This document shows, piece by piece, positions 42,292 to 52,414 of a DNA stretch of 64,000 bases. The stretch is taken from NCBI GenBank assembly GCA_022354845.1, contig CP031970.1:372001-436000 (forward strand), in the 5' to 3' direction. Position numbers and translations under genes: made by a program. A model generated the notes under the pieces. The model was not told where the DNA came from. It made no database searches and saw nothing but the letters and a program-made list of their open reading frames with translations. The stretch is from Streptococcus suis. GTDB taxonomy: Bacteria > Bacillota > Bacilli > Lactobacillales > Streptococcaceae. How positions within the stretch are numbered: the first letter of the stretch is position 1; every line of letters begins with the position of its first letter.

Positions 42292-45117
42292 ATGCAAGAA
42301 AATATTGTGATTCATGGGGCGCGTGCCCATAATTTAAAAAACATTGATGTGACCATTCCGCGTGAGAAATTGGTGGTAGTAACTGGTTTATCTGGCTCTG
42401 GAAAGTCGAGTTTGGCTTTTGATACATTGTATGCTGAAGGTCAACGTCGTTATGTTGAATCGTTGTCTGCCTATGCTCGTCAGTTCTTGGGCAATATGGA
42501 TAAGCCAGATGTCGATTCTATTGAAGGTCTTAGCCCTGCTATTTCCATAGACCAAAAAACAACCTCGCGTAACCCACGCTCGACAGTGGGGACGGCTACG
42601 GAAATCAATGATTATCTCCGTTTGCTCTATGCGCGTGTTGGGGTGCCTTACTGTATCAATGGTCACGGTACAATTGCGGCATCTTCAGTAGAACAAATTG
42701 TTGATGAGGTTTTGGAATTGCCTGAACGCCAGCGGTTACAAATCTTGGCGCCGATTGTACGTAAGAAAAAAGGGCAACATAAGACAATTTTTGAAAAAAT
42801 TCAGAAGGATGGCTATGTTCGGGTCCGTGTCAATGGAGATGTCTATGATGTGTCGGAAGTTCCTGAGTTGTCAAAGAGTAAGGCACATAATATTGAGGTT
42901 GTAGTCGATCGGATTGTCATCAAAGAGGGCATTCGTTCTCGCTTGTTTGATTCGGTTGAGGCGGCACTTCGAATTGCGGACGGCTATGTTATCATCGATA
43001 CCATGGACGACAAGGAAATGCTATTCTCCGAATACTATGCCTGTCCAGTTTGTGGTTTTACGGTGCCAGAGTTAGAACCACGTCTTTTCTCCTTCAATGC
43101 GCCTTTTGGGTCTTGTAGTGATTGTGATGGACTTGGCATGAAGCTCGAAGTGGATACAGATTTGATAGTCCCAGATGCCAGCAAGACCTTGCGTGAAGGT
43201 GCTTTAGCCCCTTGGAATCCAATTTCATCGAATTATTATCCTCAAATGTTGGAGCAGGCCATGAATCACTTTGGGATAGATATGGATACGCCATTCGAGC
43301 AGCTAACTGAGGTTGAAAAAAATCTGATTTTCAACGGCTCTGATGGGAAGGAATTCCATTTCCACTATGAAAATGAATTTGGTGGGGTGCGGGATATTGA
43401 TATTCCATTTGAAGGCTTGATTACTAATATAAACCGCCGCTACCGTGAAACCAATAGTGATTATACACGAACAGTCATGAAGACTTACATGAATGAATTG
43501 ACCTGTGGGACCTGCCACGGCTATCGCCTCAATGGCCAAGCCCTTTCTGTTAAAGTAGGTGGCGAGCAGGGACTTCATATCGGGCAGTTGTCTGACTTGT
43601 CCGTAGCGGATCATTTGCAAGTCATTGAAAATCTGACCTTGTCTGAAAACGAAGCGACGATTGCTACGCCTATTGTCAAGGAAATCAAGGATCGCCTGAC
43701 CTTCCTTAACAACGTTGGTCTTAACTACCTGACGCTGTCCCGAGCAGCTGGAACCCTATCAGGTGGTGAGAGTCAGCGGATTCGTTTGGCGACTCAGATT
43801 GGCTCAAACCTGTCTGGTGTCCTTTACATCTTGGATGAGCCGTCAATTGGTCTGCACCAGCGGGACAATGACCGTCTGATTGCTAGTCTTAAGAAAATGC
43901 GTGATTTGGGCAATACATTGATTGTGGTGGAGCATGATGAGGACACCATGCGTGAGGCAGATTGGTTAATCGATATTGGACCTGGTGCTGGTGTGTTTGG
44001 TGGAGAAGTTGTTGCTTCCGGGACTCCGGATCAAGTTGCTAAAAATAAAAAGTCTATTACAGGTCAGTACCTTTCTGGGAAGCGCCAAATTCCAGTTCCT
44101 TTAGAGCGTCGTGTTGGAAATGGTCGCTTCTTAGAGGTGATAGGTGCCAAGGAAAACAACTTGCAAGATGTAACGGTCCGTTTCCCACTTGGAAAATTTG
44201 TGGCGGTGACAGGAGTGTCTGGCTCTGGTAAGTCAACTCTGGTCAATTCCATTTTGAAAAAAGCTATTGCACAGAAACTCAATCGCAATTCGGACAAGCC
44301 AGGCAAGTTCAAGTCCATTTCTGGAATTGAACATTTGGATCGCCTGATTGATATTGATCAAAGCCCTATTGGACGGACACCGCGTTCCAACCCAGCCACT
44401 TACACAGGTGTATTTGATGACATTCGAGACCTCTTTGCCCAGACCAATGAAGCCAAAATCCGTGGCTACAAGAAGGGACGCTTCTCCTTTAACGTCAAAG
44501 GTGGTCGATGTGAAGCTTGTTCTGGTGACGGAATCATCAAGATCGAAATGCACTTCCTTCCAGACGTATTTGTCCCATGTGAGGTCTGCTATGGTCAACG
44601 CTATAATTCTGAAACCTTGGAAGTACACTACAAGGAGAAAAATATTGCTCAGGTCCTTGATATGACGGTCAATGATGCGGTGGAATTCTTTAAACATATT
44701 CCAAAAATTGAACGGAAGCTCCGCACCATTCAAGATGTGGGATTGGGCTATGTTACTCTTGGACAACCTGCGACAACCTTGTCAGGTGGTGAAGCCCAAC
44801 GGATGAAATTGGCATCTGAGCTTCACAAGCGATCAACTGGTAAATCTCTCTATATTTTGGATGAGCCAACGACTGGCCTGCATACCGAAGATATTGCTCA
44901 ATTGTTAAAGGTTTTAGCTCGTTTTGTTGATGATGGTAATACTGTTCTGGTCATTGAGCACAATCTGGATGTGATCAAAACAGCAGACTACATTATCGAC
45001 ATGGGGCCAGAAGGTGGTGTCGGTGGCGGTACCGTTGTCGCGACAGGAACACCAGAAGAAGTTGCTCAAAATCCAGCCAGCTTTACAGGCCAATATCTGA
45101 AAATGAAGTTGAAATAA
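42292..45117 (+). CDS. uvrA: Excinuclease ABC subunit A
   Basis: 941 residues, two ABC-type ATPase halves: Walker [13 protein letters not shown] (~31) and [12 protein letters not shown] (~640), signatures [12 protein letters not shown] and [12 protein letters not shown]. Zinc fingers are CPVCG...CSDCDG and CEACSGDG...CEVCYG. It recognises DNA lesions with UvrB in nucleotide excision repair. The ATG lacks a local Shine-Dalgarno and is preceded by four hairpin modules, so translation is probably governed by the leader. Confidence 0.97.
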   Translation: MQENIVIHGARAHNLKNIDVTIPREKLVVVTGLSGSGKSSLAFDTLYAEGQRRYVESLSAYARQFLGNMDKPDVDSIEGLSPAISIDQKTTSRNPRSTVGTATEINDYLRLLYARVGVPYCINGHGTIAASSVEQIVDEVLELPERQRLQILAPIVRKKKGQHKTIFEKIQKDGYVRVRVNGDVYDVSEVPELSKSKAHNIEVVVDRIVIKEGIRSRLFDSVEAALRIADGYVIIDTMDDKEMLFSEYYACPVCGFTVPELEPRLFSFNAPFGSCSDCDGLGMKLEVDTDLIVPDASKTLREGALAPWNPISSNYYPQMLEQAMNHFGIDMDTPFEQLTEVEKNLIFNGSDGKEFHFHYENEFGGVRDIDIPFEGLITNINRRYRETNSDYTRTVMKTYMNELTCGTCHGYRLNGQALSVKVGGEQGLHIGQLSDLSVADHLQVIENLTLSENEATIATPIVKEIKDRLTFLNNVGLNYLTLSRAAGTLSGGESQRIRLATQIGSNLSGVLYILDEPSIGLHQRDNDRLIASLKKMRDLGNTLIVVEHDEDTMREADWLIDIGPGAGVFGGEVVASGTPDQVAKNKKSITGQYLSGKRQIPVPLERRVGNGRFLEVIGAKENNLQDVTVRFPLGKFVAVTGVSGSGKSTLVNSILKKAIAQKLNRNSDKPGKFKSISGIEHLDRLIDIDQSPIGRTPRSNPATYTGVFDDIRDLFAQTNEAKIRGYKKGRFSFNVKGGRCEACSGDGIIKIEMHFLPDVFVPCEVCYGQRYNSETLEVHYKEKNIAQVLDMTVNDAVEFFKHIPKIERKLRTIQDVGLGYVTLGQPATTLSGGEAQRMKLASELHKRSTGKSLYILDEPTTGLHTEDIAQLLKVLARFVDDGNTVLVIEHNLDVIKTADYIIDMGPEGGVGGGTVVATGTPEEVAQNPASFTGQYLKMKLK

Positions 45118-45129
45118 GCAAGTTTATAA

Positions 45130-45150
45130 AGTCGCTCTAGCGGCTTTTTG
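45130..45150 (+). terminator. Terminator of uvrA
   Basis: AGTCGC-tcta-GCGGCT followed by TTTT, 12 bases after the stop. Confidence 0.75.
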
Positions 45151-45178
45151 CTTGTCCTGCTAAGAATTTATTGGTAAT

Positions 45179-45220
45179 TATCTTCATTTCTGCTATATAT
45201 CTTCATTTCTGCTATAATAG
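45179..45220 (+). promoter_or_regulatory. pepQ promoter with a 19-bp tandem duplication
   Basis: TATCTTCATTTCTGCTATA occurs twice back to back (45179-45197 and 45198-45216). The second copy runs into AT, producing TATAAT (45213-45218). The first copy has TATATA at the same place, so the duplication may have doubled the -10 element. Confidence 0.65.
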
Positions 45221-45244
45221 TTACAAAATCTTCGGAGGTGTAGA

Positions 45245-46306
45245 ATGCAAAAAAGACTTGGGAAATTTGAAGCAAAATTAGCTCAATCAGAGGTTGATGG
45301 AATCTTAGTGACAGGGCAAAATAATATTTATTATTTAACTGGTTTTTGGGGGACAGAGGCGACTGTCTTCATCAGTGGCAAGCGTCGCTTGTTTGTGACT
45401 GATTCGCGTTATACCTTGATAGCCAAGGCATCAGTAAAAGGTTTTGACATTATTGAAAGTCGTAAGGCCTTGGAAGAAATTGCTAATATCATCAAAGAAG
45501 ATGGTCTTACCAAGATTGGCTTTGACAGTCAGGTGACCTATGGTTTTTACCAAGGATTGTCTGCCCTCTTTGCGGATTACCAATTGGTTGCCATGTCTAA
45601 TTTTATCGAGGATTTGCGCATGATCAAGGATGAGACGGAGATTGCGACCATTCGCCGTGCATGTCAAATTTCGGATCAGGCTTTTATTGATGTTCTTGAC
45701 ATTATCAAACCAGGTCAGACGACTGAGATGGACGTCAATCATTTTCTTGACCACCGCATGCGTCAACTCGGTGCAGAAGGGGCATCATTTGAGTTTATCG
45801 TGGCATCTGGCTACCGCTCTGCTATGCCTCATGGAAGAGCGTCTGAAAAGGTTATCCAAACTGGTGAGACCTTGACGCTGGATTTTGGTTGCTATTATCA
45901 GCATTATGTTAGCGATATGACGCGGACCATCCATATCGGTCATGTGACAGATCAAGAGCGTGAGATTTATGATGTGGTCTTGCGTGCCAATAAGGCTTTA
46001 ATTGAGCAGGCCAAGGAAGGTGTCACCTACCGCGAGTTTGATGCTATTCCTCGTGAGATTATCAATACGGCGGGGTACGGAGCCAACTTTACACATGGCA
46101 TCGGTCACGGTATCGGTCTGGATATTCATGAGTATCCGTATTTTGGAAAATCTGATGAAGCCATCAAGGCAGGTATGGTCTTGACGGATGAGCCTGGAAT
46201 CTATTTGGATGACAAATATGGTGTTCGGATCGAAGATGACTTATTAATCACTGAAACAGGGTGTGAAGTTTTGACGCTAGCTCCAAAAGAATTGATTGTC
46301 ATTTGA
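45245..46306 (+). CDS. pepQ: Xaa-Pro dipeptidase/aminopeptidase (M24)
   Basis: 353 residues. A creatinase-like N-terminal domain (~1-125) precedes the pita-bread M24 domain with metal ligands in LDFGCYYQHYVSDMTRT (two Asp), THGIGHGIGLDIHE (His), TDEPGIYL (Glu) and VRIEDDLL (Glu). It hydrolyses bonds next to proline. CGGAGG ribosome binding site. PepP versus PepQ cannot be decided from the sequence alone. Confidence 0.9.
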   Translation: MQKRLGKFEAKLAQSEVDGILVTGQNNIYYLTGFWGTEATVFISGKRRLFVTDSRYTLIAKASVKGFDIIESRKALEEIANIIKEDGLTKIGFDSQVTYGFYQGLSALFADYQLVAMSNFIEDLRMIKDETEIATIRRACQISDQAFIDVLDIIKPGQTTEMDVNHFLDHRMRQLGAEGASFEFIVASGYRSAMPHGRASEKVIQTGETLTLDFGCYYQHYVSDMTRTIHIGHVTDQEREIYDVVLRANKALIEQAKEGVTYREFDAIPREIINTAGYGANFTHGIGHGIGLDIHEYPYFGKSDEAIKAGMVLTDEPGIYLDDKYGVRIEDDLLITETGCEVLTLAPKELIVI

Positions 46307-46368
46307 GAAATTTGCTGATTTGTGGTAAAATAAAACGAATAAATTATTTTTAAGAGGTAAACATTCAA

Positions 46369-46926
46369 ATGATTGAAGCAAGTAAACTTAGAGCAGGTAT
46401 GACCTTTGAAGCCGAAGGTAAGTTGATTAAGGTCTTGGAAGCAAGTCATCACAAGCCTGGTAAAGGCAACACCATCATGCGTATGAAATTGCGCGATGTG
46501 CGTACAGGATCTACTTTCGATACAACTTACCGTCCCGATGAAAAATTTGAACAAGCTATTATCGAGACTGTTCCAGCTCAATATCTTTACCAAATGGATG
46601 ACACTGCTTATTTCATGAATACTGAAACGTATGATCAATATGAAATTCCAGTAGCTACAATCCAAGAAGAATTACTATACATGTTAGAAAACTCAGATGT
46701 AAAAATTCAATTCTATGGAACAGAAGTGATTGGTGTCACTGTCCCAACAACTGTTGAATTGGTTGTTGCTGAAACACAACCATCTATCAAAGGTGCAACA
46801 GTGACAGGTTCTGGTAAGCCAGCGACTATGGAGACTGGTCTTGTTGTTAACGTACCAGATTTTATTGAAGCAGGTCAAAAACTTGTTATTAATACAGCAG
46901 AGGGAACTTACGTTTCACGCGCTTAA
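46369..46926 (+). CDS. efp: Elongation factor P
   Basis: 185 residues, three beta-barrel domains. [20 protein letters not shown] starts the KOW-like domain; the tip loop HHKPGKGN carries the lysine that is modified in many species. Standard length. It relieves ribosome stalling at polyproline. First of efp-asp23-nusB. Confidence 0.96.
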   Translation: MIEASKLRAGMTFEAEGKLIKVLEASHHKPGKGNTIMRMKLRDVRTGSTFDTTYRPDEKFEQAIIETVPAQYLYQMDDTAYFMNTETYDQYEIPVATIQEELLYMLENSDVKIQFYGTEVIGVTVPTTVELVVAETQPSIKGATVTGSGKPATMETGLVVNVPDFIEAGQKLVINTAEGTYVSRA

Positions 46927-46953
46927 GCGTTTCCTCTTAGGAAAGGAGAGCCT

Positions 46954-47346
46954 ATGACAGTAGAATATCAGGGCGAAATTGTTATTGCGCCACGCGTTCT
47001 TGAAGTAATTACAGGCATTGCTGCCGCTAAAGTGGATGGGGTACATTCCCTCCAGAACAAAAGAGTAGCGGATAGCTGGTCGAAAACATCTCTAAATAAA
47101 GGAATTTACCTTGAGACGGATGAAGAAGGTCGAGTAACTGCAGATATTTATGTTTATTTAGAGTATGGTGTCAATGTACCTGCCGTATCTATGGATATTC
47201 AACGTGCTGTTAAAACAGCAGTTCTTAATTATGCAGATGTACAAGTTGATGCTGTCAATATCCATGTCAATGGCATTGTTCCTGATAAGACACCAAAACC
47301 AGCATTGAAAGATTTATTCGGAGAGGATTTCCTTGATGAAGAATAA
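46954..47346 (+). CDS. Asp23/Gls24 family envelope stress protein
   Basis: 130 residues, DUF322 (Asp23): GEIVIAPRVLEVITGIAAAK, then VYLEYGVNVPAVSMDIQ and INIHVNGIVPDK-like end (VNIHVNGIVP). Family members are alkaline-shock or membrane-associated proteins. It overlaps nusB by 11 bases, a conserved arrangement (YqhY in Bacillus). Confidence 0.92.
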   Translation: MTVEYQGEIVIAPRVLEVITGIAAAKVDGVHSLQNKRVADSWSKTSLNKGIYLETDEEGRVTADIYVYLEYGVNVPAVSMDIQRAVKTAVLNYADVQVDAVNIHVNGIVPDKTPKPALKDLFGEDFLDEE

Positions 47347-47758
47347 TAGACATGCCTTGCGGAAATGTGCGTTGCAGGCAATCTTATCGCTTGAATTTGG
47401 ACAAGAACCCGTTCAAGCTGCTCAGTTTTCTTACCTTTATGATAAAGAAGATGAGCAAGAAGGAATTGAAATTCCACTTTTCCTTCTTAATCTTGTCAAT
47501 GGTGTAGAGGATTATCGTGAGGAGTTGGATAAAGAATTATCCACTCGACTAAAATCAGGCTGGACCTTGGATCGTTTGACTTTAATTGATAAGAATATCA
47601 TGCGATTAGGATTATTTGAAATTTTATATTTTGAAGAAACGCCAGGTCGTGTTGCAGTCAATGAAGCAGTTGAACTAGCCAAAGAATTTTCAGATGATGC
47701 ATCTGCTAAATTTGTCAACGGTGTACTAAGCCAGTTTATAAAAGAAGAAGCCAAATAA
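47336..47758 (+). CDS. nusB: Transcription antitermination factor NusB
   Basis: 140 residues, all-helical NusB fold (RKCALQAILSLEFGQ, WTLDRLTLIDKNIMRLGLFEI split over helices, VAVNEAVELAKEFSDD, FVNGVLSQF). It binds boxA RNA with S10 in rRNA antitermination. ATG 47336, ten bases after GGAGAGG; a TTG three bases earlier is the alternative. Confidence 0.95.
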   Translation: MKNNRHALRKCALQAILSLEFGQEPVQAAQFSYLYDKEDEQEGIEIPLFLLNLVNGVEDYREELDKELSTRLKSGWTLDRLTLIDKNIMRLGLFEILYFEETPGRVAVNEAVELAKEFSDDASAKFVNGVLSQFIKEEAK

Positions 47759-47789
47759 GGTTTCTTCTTTTATTGTAGAATGAAAAGTG

Positions 47790-47832
47790 AAAAAGACTGT
47801 ACTTGATGGCAACTCAAGTACAGTCTTTTTTA
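47790..47832. terminator. Bidirectional terminator between nusB and scrR
   Basis: AAAAAGACTGTACTTGA pairs perfectly with TCAAGTACAGTCTTTTT around a 7-base loop; A- and T-runs on both sides serve the convergent genes. Confidence 0.93.
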
Positions 47833-48795
47833 TACACTCGCCCCAGCTAAGAGGGTGACTGGTAAAATATAGTCTGTTTTTGGGAGTTTCTTTCCCTCAA
47901 TCTTATCAATCAGTAAATCGACTAACAACCGTGCGATCTCGACCAATGGCTGTTTGATGGTTGTTAATTGAGGATAATAACTCTCAATAAAACTCGTACC
48001 GTCATAACCAATTAATTTGATATCCTCTGGAATGGATAATTTTAAAGAACGAGCCACATTCCAAACCAGCATAGCTGTCGCATCGCCGGAAACAAAAATG
48101 CCATCTGGTTTGTATTTTTCAAGTATTGAGCGAATCTCCATTTCTTTTCTTACTGGGGATAAGTCGCTTGCGATTTTAAAAACTTTAGCTTCATCTAAAA
48201 TAGAAGTGAAGCCCACTTGTCGTAGTCCAGTTGGAGAATTAGAGTCGTCATTTCCCGTGATCATTAATGGATTGTGACATCCCGCTTTTTGTAAGGTTTG
48301 GGCAGCTAATATCCCGCCAGCAAAATTATCGGAGGAGACAATGGGAATGGAAGGAGAGAGGTTGCGGTCAAAAGCAATAATTGGTGCGACGACACGATCG
48401 TAGTCTTGAATTCCCAAATTGTGACTGCCTGAAATAATACCATCAACTTGGTTTGCTGCTAGCATTTCTAGATATTCACGTTCCTTATCGGATTCATGTT
48501 GGCTATTACAAATAATGGTTTTATAACCTCGATCAAAAAGTTCTTTTTCCAGATGTCCTATTAGCTCAGAATAGAAAATATTGTTGATGGTTGGAAAGAT
48601 GAGACCAACTAATTTTGCGGATTTACCTTGTAAGCTACGTGCCAGGTTGTTCGGTTTGTAACCTAGTTCACGCATGGCTTCCTCGACATTGCGAATGGTT
48701 TTTTCAGATAGGTATCCTTTTTTATTGACAACGCGTGAGACAGTGGTGGGGCTAACCCCAGCTAACTGTGCTACATCAGTTAGTTTTGCGACCAT
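47830..48795 (-). CDS. scrR: Sucrose operon repressor, LacI family
   Basis: 321 residues. N-terminal LacI HTH (KLTDVAQLAGVSPTTVSRVV) with hinge helix (KPNNLARSL), then the periplasmic-binding-like sensor domain. It overlaps the end of scrB by 20 bases and has no clear ribosome binding site, so translation is probably coupled to scrB. Likely binds the AAACGTT palindromes in the scrB-scrA spacer and responds to fructose or sucrose-6-phosphate (by homology). Confidence 0.92.
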   Translation of the reverse strand: MVAKLTDVAQLAGVSPTTVSRVVNKKGYLSEKTIRNVEEAMRELGYKPNNLARSLQGKSAKLVGLIFPTINNIFYSELIGHLEKELFDRGYKTIICNSQHESDKEREYLEMLAANQVDGIISGSHNLGIQDYDRVVAPIIAFDRNLSPSIPIVSSDNFAGGILAAQTLQKAGCHNPLMITGNDDSNSPTGLRQVGFTSILDEAKVFKIASDLSPVRKEMEIRSILEKYKPDGIFVSGDATAMLVWNVARSLKLSIPEDIKLIGYDGTSFIESYYPQLTTIKQPLVEIARLLVDLLIDKIEGKKLPKTDYILPVTLLAGASV

Positions 48796-50230
48796 AATCT
48801 AAGTGATAGTAGGTTCCAGTCGGTGCCCCTGTTCGGATGACAATTCCGTTTTGATTGGCATCTGGGAAGACGCGACCAGAAAATACTTTTTCTCCTTTAT
48901 TAATAAAAATTTCAAAGACTGACTTATCGATGAAGATATTTGCAGTTATTGCTCCAGGCTCAATTTCACATGAACGAGTTGTCCCAAAGTCCAAAGCAAA
49001 TGGCTGACCACAGTTGCCACGGTCTAATGTAATCTGGCCTTGTTCAGTGTCTACAGACAAGACCAAGCCTTTTTCTTCTTCATTTGCGAACAATACGATT
49101 TCGTGCTTCGTGCCCGCTGAAAAATCAAGTTCCAATTCGTAAACATTATTGGTTTCTTTTTGGGCTGAAAACGGCTGAGCTTCTTTACGAAGACTGGTAA
49201 TAGCATCGACTGGATATTGGTAGAGCTTACCGTCCTTGATGGTTAATTCTTTAACCAATGACAGACAGCCTTGATAGTCATAAGCATCTGTTGGGTATTC
49301 CACATCAGGAAGAGCCAACCAGCTTACAGAGAGTGTGCGACCGTCCGGTGCATTAAAGACCTGGGTTGCGTAGCACTCAAAACCATAGTCCAAATTGGTC
49401 AATTCACCTGGTTCTACAATAGTAGCTGTTTCAGGATCGAAACTCTGACCAATCTTGTACATATTTGGATAGATATTGCCGTAGTCCAACACTTTTTTGT
49501 CCAAGCCTTGAGGACAGTAAAGTAGGATGGGTTGATCACCGACGAACGCAATATTTGGGCACTCCATCATATAAGCGGTCATATCATTGGCAAAATCTAG
49601 GTCACCAACATAGGACCAGTTGAGGTAGTCATTATTTTCAGCTTTATAAAGTTTGACAATTCCTTTTTTATCCAGATTTTGTCCACCGACGATAGCGTAA
49701 TATTGCCCTTTATAGTTGAAAATTTGTGGATCGCGGAAATGGTCGGTGGTATCTTCTGGTTGCTCAATCAAGACTTTATCAATCTTTTCAATTTTACCGT
49801 CCTTGTCCATCAAGGCACCGATTTGGTATGGATGGCGAACCCAATTTTTATCGCGGACATTTCCAGTATAGAAGAGGAAGAGCTTGTCGCCAAATTCCAT
49901 GGCAGAGCCAGAGTAGGCACCGTGACTGTCTAAAGGAGTATCTGGATAAAGAACAGTACCTGTTTCTTCAAAATGAACCAGATCGGTTGATTCAGCATGT
50001 ACCCATGATTTTAGGCCGTGGGCTGCACCAAAAGGAAAGTATTGATAAAATAAAGTCCATTTTCCATTGAAATAAGAGAACCCATTGGGATCGTTCAAGA
50101 GTCCGTGCGGTGTTTCGATATGGAAGTTGGTCCTCCAAGGTGAACTTTCAGTATTCTTTTTAATTTTTTCAATGTATTCGGGTGTCCAGTCAGCGTAAGC
50201 TCTGTAACGTTCCTCAGTTGTGAATGCCAT
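48776..50230 (-). CDS. scrB: Sucrose-6-phosphate hydrolase (GH32)
   Basis: 484 residues. NFHIETPHGLLNDPNGFSYF contains the nucleophile Asp (NDPNG); FRDPQIF is the RDP motif; MECPN carries the acid/base Glu. A C-terminal beta-sandwich follows. It splits sucrose-6-phosphate into glucose-6-phosphate and fructose. ATG 50230 follows TTGGAG; the TTG at 50242 is part of that site. Confidence 0.95.
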   Translation of the reverse strand: MAFTTEERYRAYADWTPEYIEKIKKNTESSPWRTNFHIETPHGLLNDPNGFSYFNGKWTLFYQYFPFGAAHGLKSWVHAESTDLVHFEETGTVLYPDTPLDSHGAYSGSAMEFGDKLFLFYTGNVRDKNWVRHPYQIGALMDKDGKIEKIDKVLIEQPEDTTDHFRDPQIFNYKGQYYAIVGGQNLDKKGIVKLYKAENNDYLNWSYVGDLDFANDMTAYMMECPNIAFVGDQPILLYCPQGLDKKVLDYGNIYPNMYKIGQSFDPETATIVEPGELTNLDYGFECYATQVFNAPDGRTLSVSWLALPDVEYPTDAYDYQGCLSLVKELTIKDGKLYQYPVDAITSLRKEAQPFSAQKETNNVYELELDFSAGTKHEIVLFANEEEKGLVLSVDTEQGQITLDRGNCGQPFALDFGTTRSCEIEPGAITANIFIDKSVFEIFINKGEKVFSGRVFPDANQNGIVIRTGAPTGTYYHLDYGRKTN

Positions 50231-50266
50231 AATTTTCTCCAAAATTCTATTTTTTCAATTATTATA

Positions 50267-50278
50267 GTAAACGTTATC
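50267..50278. promoter_or_regulatory. ScrR operator, scrB side
   Basis: GTAAACGTTATC, a LacI-family type palindrome around AACGTT, lies 37 bases before the scrB ATG. Its partner is 64 bases away at 50331-50344. Confidence 0.65.
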
Positions 50279-50330
50279 TTGTAAAAAATCAAGTTTTAAC
50301 AGTGGTTTTAACAAATTCAAAAAAAAATAT

Positions 50331-50367
50331 GATAAACGTTTGACATATAGATGGAAAATGATATAAT
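50331..50367 (+). promoter_or_regulatory. scrA promoter with overlapping ScrR operator
   Basis: Operator GATAAACGTTTGAC (50331-50344) overlaps the -35 TTGACA (50340-50345); -10 TATAAT is at 50362-50367 with 16-base spacing. Binding of ScrR would block polymerase directly. Confidence 0.8.
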
Positions 50368-50383
50368 TAAAGCATCGAAAGTT

Positions 50384-50397
50384 TGAAAACACTTTCA
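50384..50397. promoter_or_regulatory. cre site for CcpA at the scrA start region
   Basis: TGAAAACACTTTCA matches the cre consensus with one central change (CA for CG). It sits 16 bases after the -10, the usual place for roadblock repression. Confidence 0.65.
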
Positions 50398-50432
50398 AAA
50401 ACAAAAAATATTTATAAGGAGATTTTTGCAAG

Positions 50433-52322
50433 ATGAACAATACAGAAATTGCAAAAAAAGTCATTGACGCTCTTGGCGGACGCGAAAACGTACGTAGCGT
50501 TGCCCACTGTGCGACTCGCCTTCGTGTTATGGTTGTTGATGAAGGAAAAATCGACAAGGATACAGTAGAAGACATCGAAAAAGTACAAGGTGCTTTCTTC
50601 AACTCTGGTCAATACCAAATCATCTTTGGGACTGGTACAGTAAACAAAATCTATGATGAAGTAGTAGCCCTTGGTCTTCCAACCTCTACAAGTTCTGAAC
50701 AAAAAGCAGAAGCAGCAAAACAAGGTAATTGGTTCCAACGTGCCATTCGTACATTTGGTGATGTATTCGTTCCAATCATTCCTGCTATCGTAGCAACTGG
50801 TCTTTTCATGGGTCTTCGTGGTCTTCTTGGAGCTCTTGGTTATACTCTTCCAGAAGATTTGAACGTTTACTCACAAATCTTGACAGATACAGCCTTCATC
50901 GTATTGCCAGCCTTGGTAGTATGGTCAACATTCCGTGTATTCGGTGGTAACCAAACAATCGGTATCGTTCTTGGTATGATGCTCATTGCGGGTCAGTTGC
51001 CAAACGCTTGGGTTGTAGCATCAGGTGGCGATGTGAAACCAACTATCTTCTTCGGTTTCATCCCAGTTGTAGGTTTGCAAGGTTCAGTATTGCCAGCCTT
51101 CATCATCGGTTTGATCGGTGCTAAATTTGAAAAAGCTGTCCGCAAGGTTGTTCCAGAAGTTCTTGACCTCTTGGTAACACCATTCGTAACCTTGTTTGTA
51201 ATGTCTATTCTTGGCTTGTTTGTCATCGGTCCAGTCTTCCACGTGGTTGAAAACTACATCTTGGCTGGTACACAAGCTATCTTGAACTTGCCAATGGGTC
51301 TTGGTGGTTTCCTTATCGGTGGTGTTCACCAAGTTATCGTTGTATCAGGTGTTCACCATATCTTTAACTTCTTGGAAGCTCAATTGGTAGCAAACACTGG
51401 TGCTAACCCATTCAACGCTATCATCACTGCAGCTATGACAGCACAAGGTGCTGCTACAGTAGCGGTTGGTGTGAAAACTAAGAATCCTAAATTGAAAGCT
51501 CTTGCTTTCCCAGCAGCTCTTTCTGCCTTCCTCGGTATTACTGAGCCAGCTATCTTCGGTGTTAACTTGCGTTTCCGCAAACCATTCCTTCTTTCATTGG
51601 TTGCGGGTGCCATCGGTGGTGCTGTAGCATCTCTTCTTGGTCTTGCCGGTACAGGTATGGGTGTTACTATCATCCCAGGTTTGACACTTTACGCAGGTAA
51701 TGGTCAAATTCTTCCATACATCCTTATGGTTGCTGTATCATTTGCTCTTGGTTTTGCTCTTACTTACCTCTTCGGTTATGAAGATGAAGAGCCAGTTGCT
51801 GGTAAACCTTCTGCTGTTGCAAAGGAAACAGCGGCTCTAGCAAATGAAGCTACAACAGCTTTTCTTTCTGAAGAAACTCTTGTTTCTCCACTTTCAGGTA
51901 ATGTAGTTACTCTTGAAAATGTTAATGACCCAGTCTTCTCATCAGGAGCTATGGGTAAAGGTTTGGCTATTAAACCTTCTGAGGGTGTTGTTTATGCACC
52001 AGCAGATGCAGAAGTAACAATTGCTTTTGAAACAGGTCATGCTTACGGATTGAAAACAGCTTCTGGTGCTGAAATTCTTATCCACATTGGTATTGACACT
52101 GTTTCAATGAACGGTAACGGATTTGAAAAATTAGTAGCAGCTGGCGATAAAGTAAAAGCTGGTACTCCAATCGCTAAATTCGATGCTGCGAAAATTGCTG
52201 AAGCAGGTCTAGATGATACTACGATGATAATCGTAACAAATACAGCAGACTTTGCTGAAGTTTCACCACTTGCTGAAGGAACAATCGCTCATGGTGATAA
52301 CTTCATGAAAGTAGTAAAATAG
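50433..52322 (+). CDS. scrA: Sucrose PTS transporter, IIBCA
   Basis: 629 residues. IIB domain 1-~85 with phosphocysteine Cys26 in RSVAHCATRLRV; IIC ~105-455 with ~10 transmembrane helices (AFLGITEPAIFGVNLR is the sugar-site region); IIA ~480-629 with phospho-His551 in ILIHIGIDTVSMNG. It imports sucrose as sucrose-6-phosphate for ScrB. Divergent from scrB, own promoter. Confidence 0.96.
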   Translation: MNNTEIAKKVIDALGGRENVRSVAHCATRLRVMVVDEGKIDKDTVEDIEKVQGAFFNSGQYQIIFGTGTVNKIYDEVVALGLPTSTSSEQKAEAAKQGNWFQRAIRTFGDVFVPIIPAIVATGLFMGLRGLLGALGYTLPEDLNVYSQILTDTAFIVLPALVVWSTFRVFGGNQTIGIVLGMMLIAGQLPNAWVVASGGDVKPTIFFGFIPVVGLQGSVLPAFIIGLIGAKFEKAVRKVVPEVLDLLVTPFVTLFVMSILGLFVIGPVFHVVENYILAGTQAILNLPMGLGGFLIGGVHQVIVVSGVHHIFNFLEAQLVANTGANPFNAIITAAMTAQGAATVAVGVKTKNPKLKALAFPAALSAFLGITEPAIFGVNLRFRKPFLLSLVAGAIGGAVASLLGLAGTGMGVTIIPGLTLYAGNGQILPYILMVAVSFALGFALTYLFGYEDEEPVAGKPSAVAKETAALANEATTAFLSEETLVSPLSGNVVTLENVNDPVFSSGAMGKGLAIKPSEGVVYAPADAEVTIAFETGHAYGLKTASGAEILIHIGIDTVSMNGNGFEKLVAAGDKVKAGTPIAKFDAAKIAEAGLDDTTMIIVTNTADFAEVSPLAEGTIAHGDNFMKVVK

Positions 52323-52337
52323 TATAGAAAATTGAAA

Positions 52338-52362
52338 GGAAAAGGCATTAGGCCTTTTTCTT
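52338..52362 (+). terminator. Terminator between scrA and scrK
   Basis: AAAAGGC (52340-52346) pairs with GCCTTTT (52352-52358) plus T. A TATGGTATAAT extended -10 follows at 52374-52384 for scrK. Confidence 0.7.
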
Positions 52363-52414
52363 CTACTTTTTTCTATGGTATAATGAAACAGATAAAACAA
52401 TGGGAGAAAATAAT

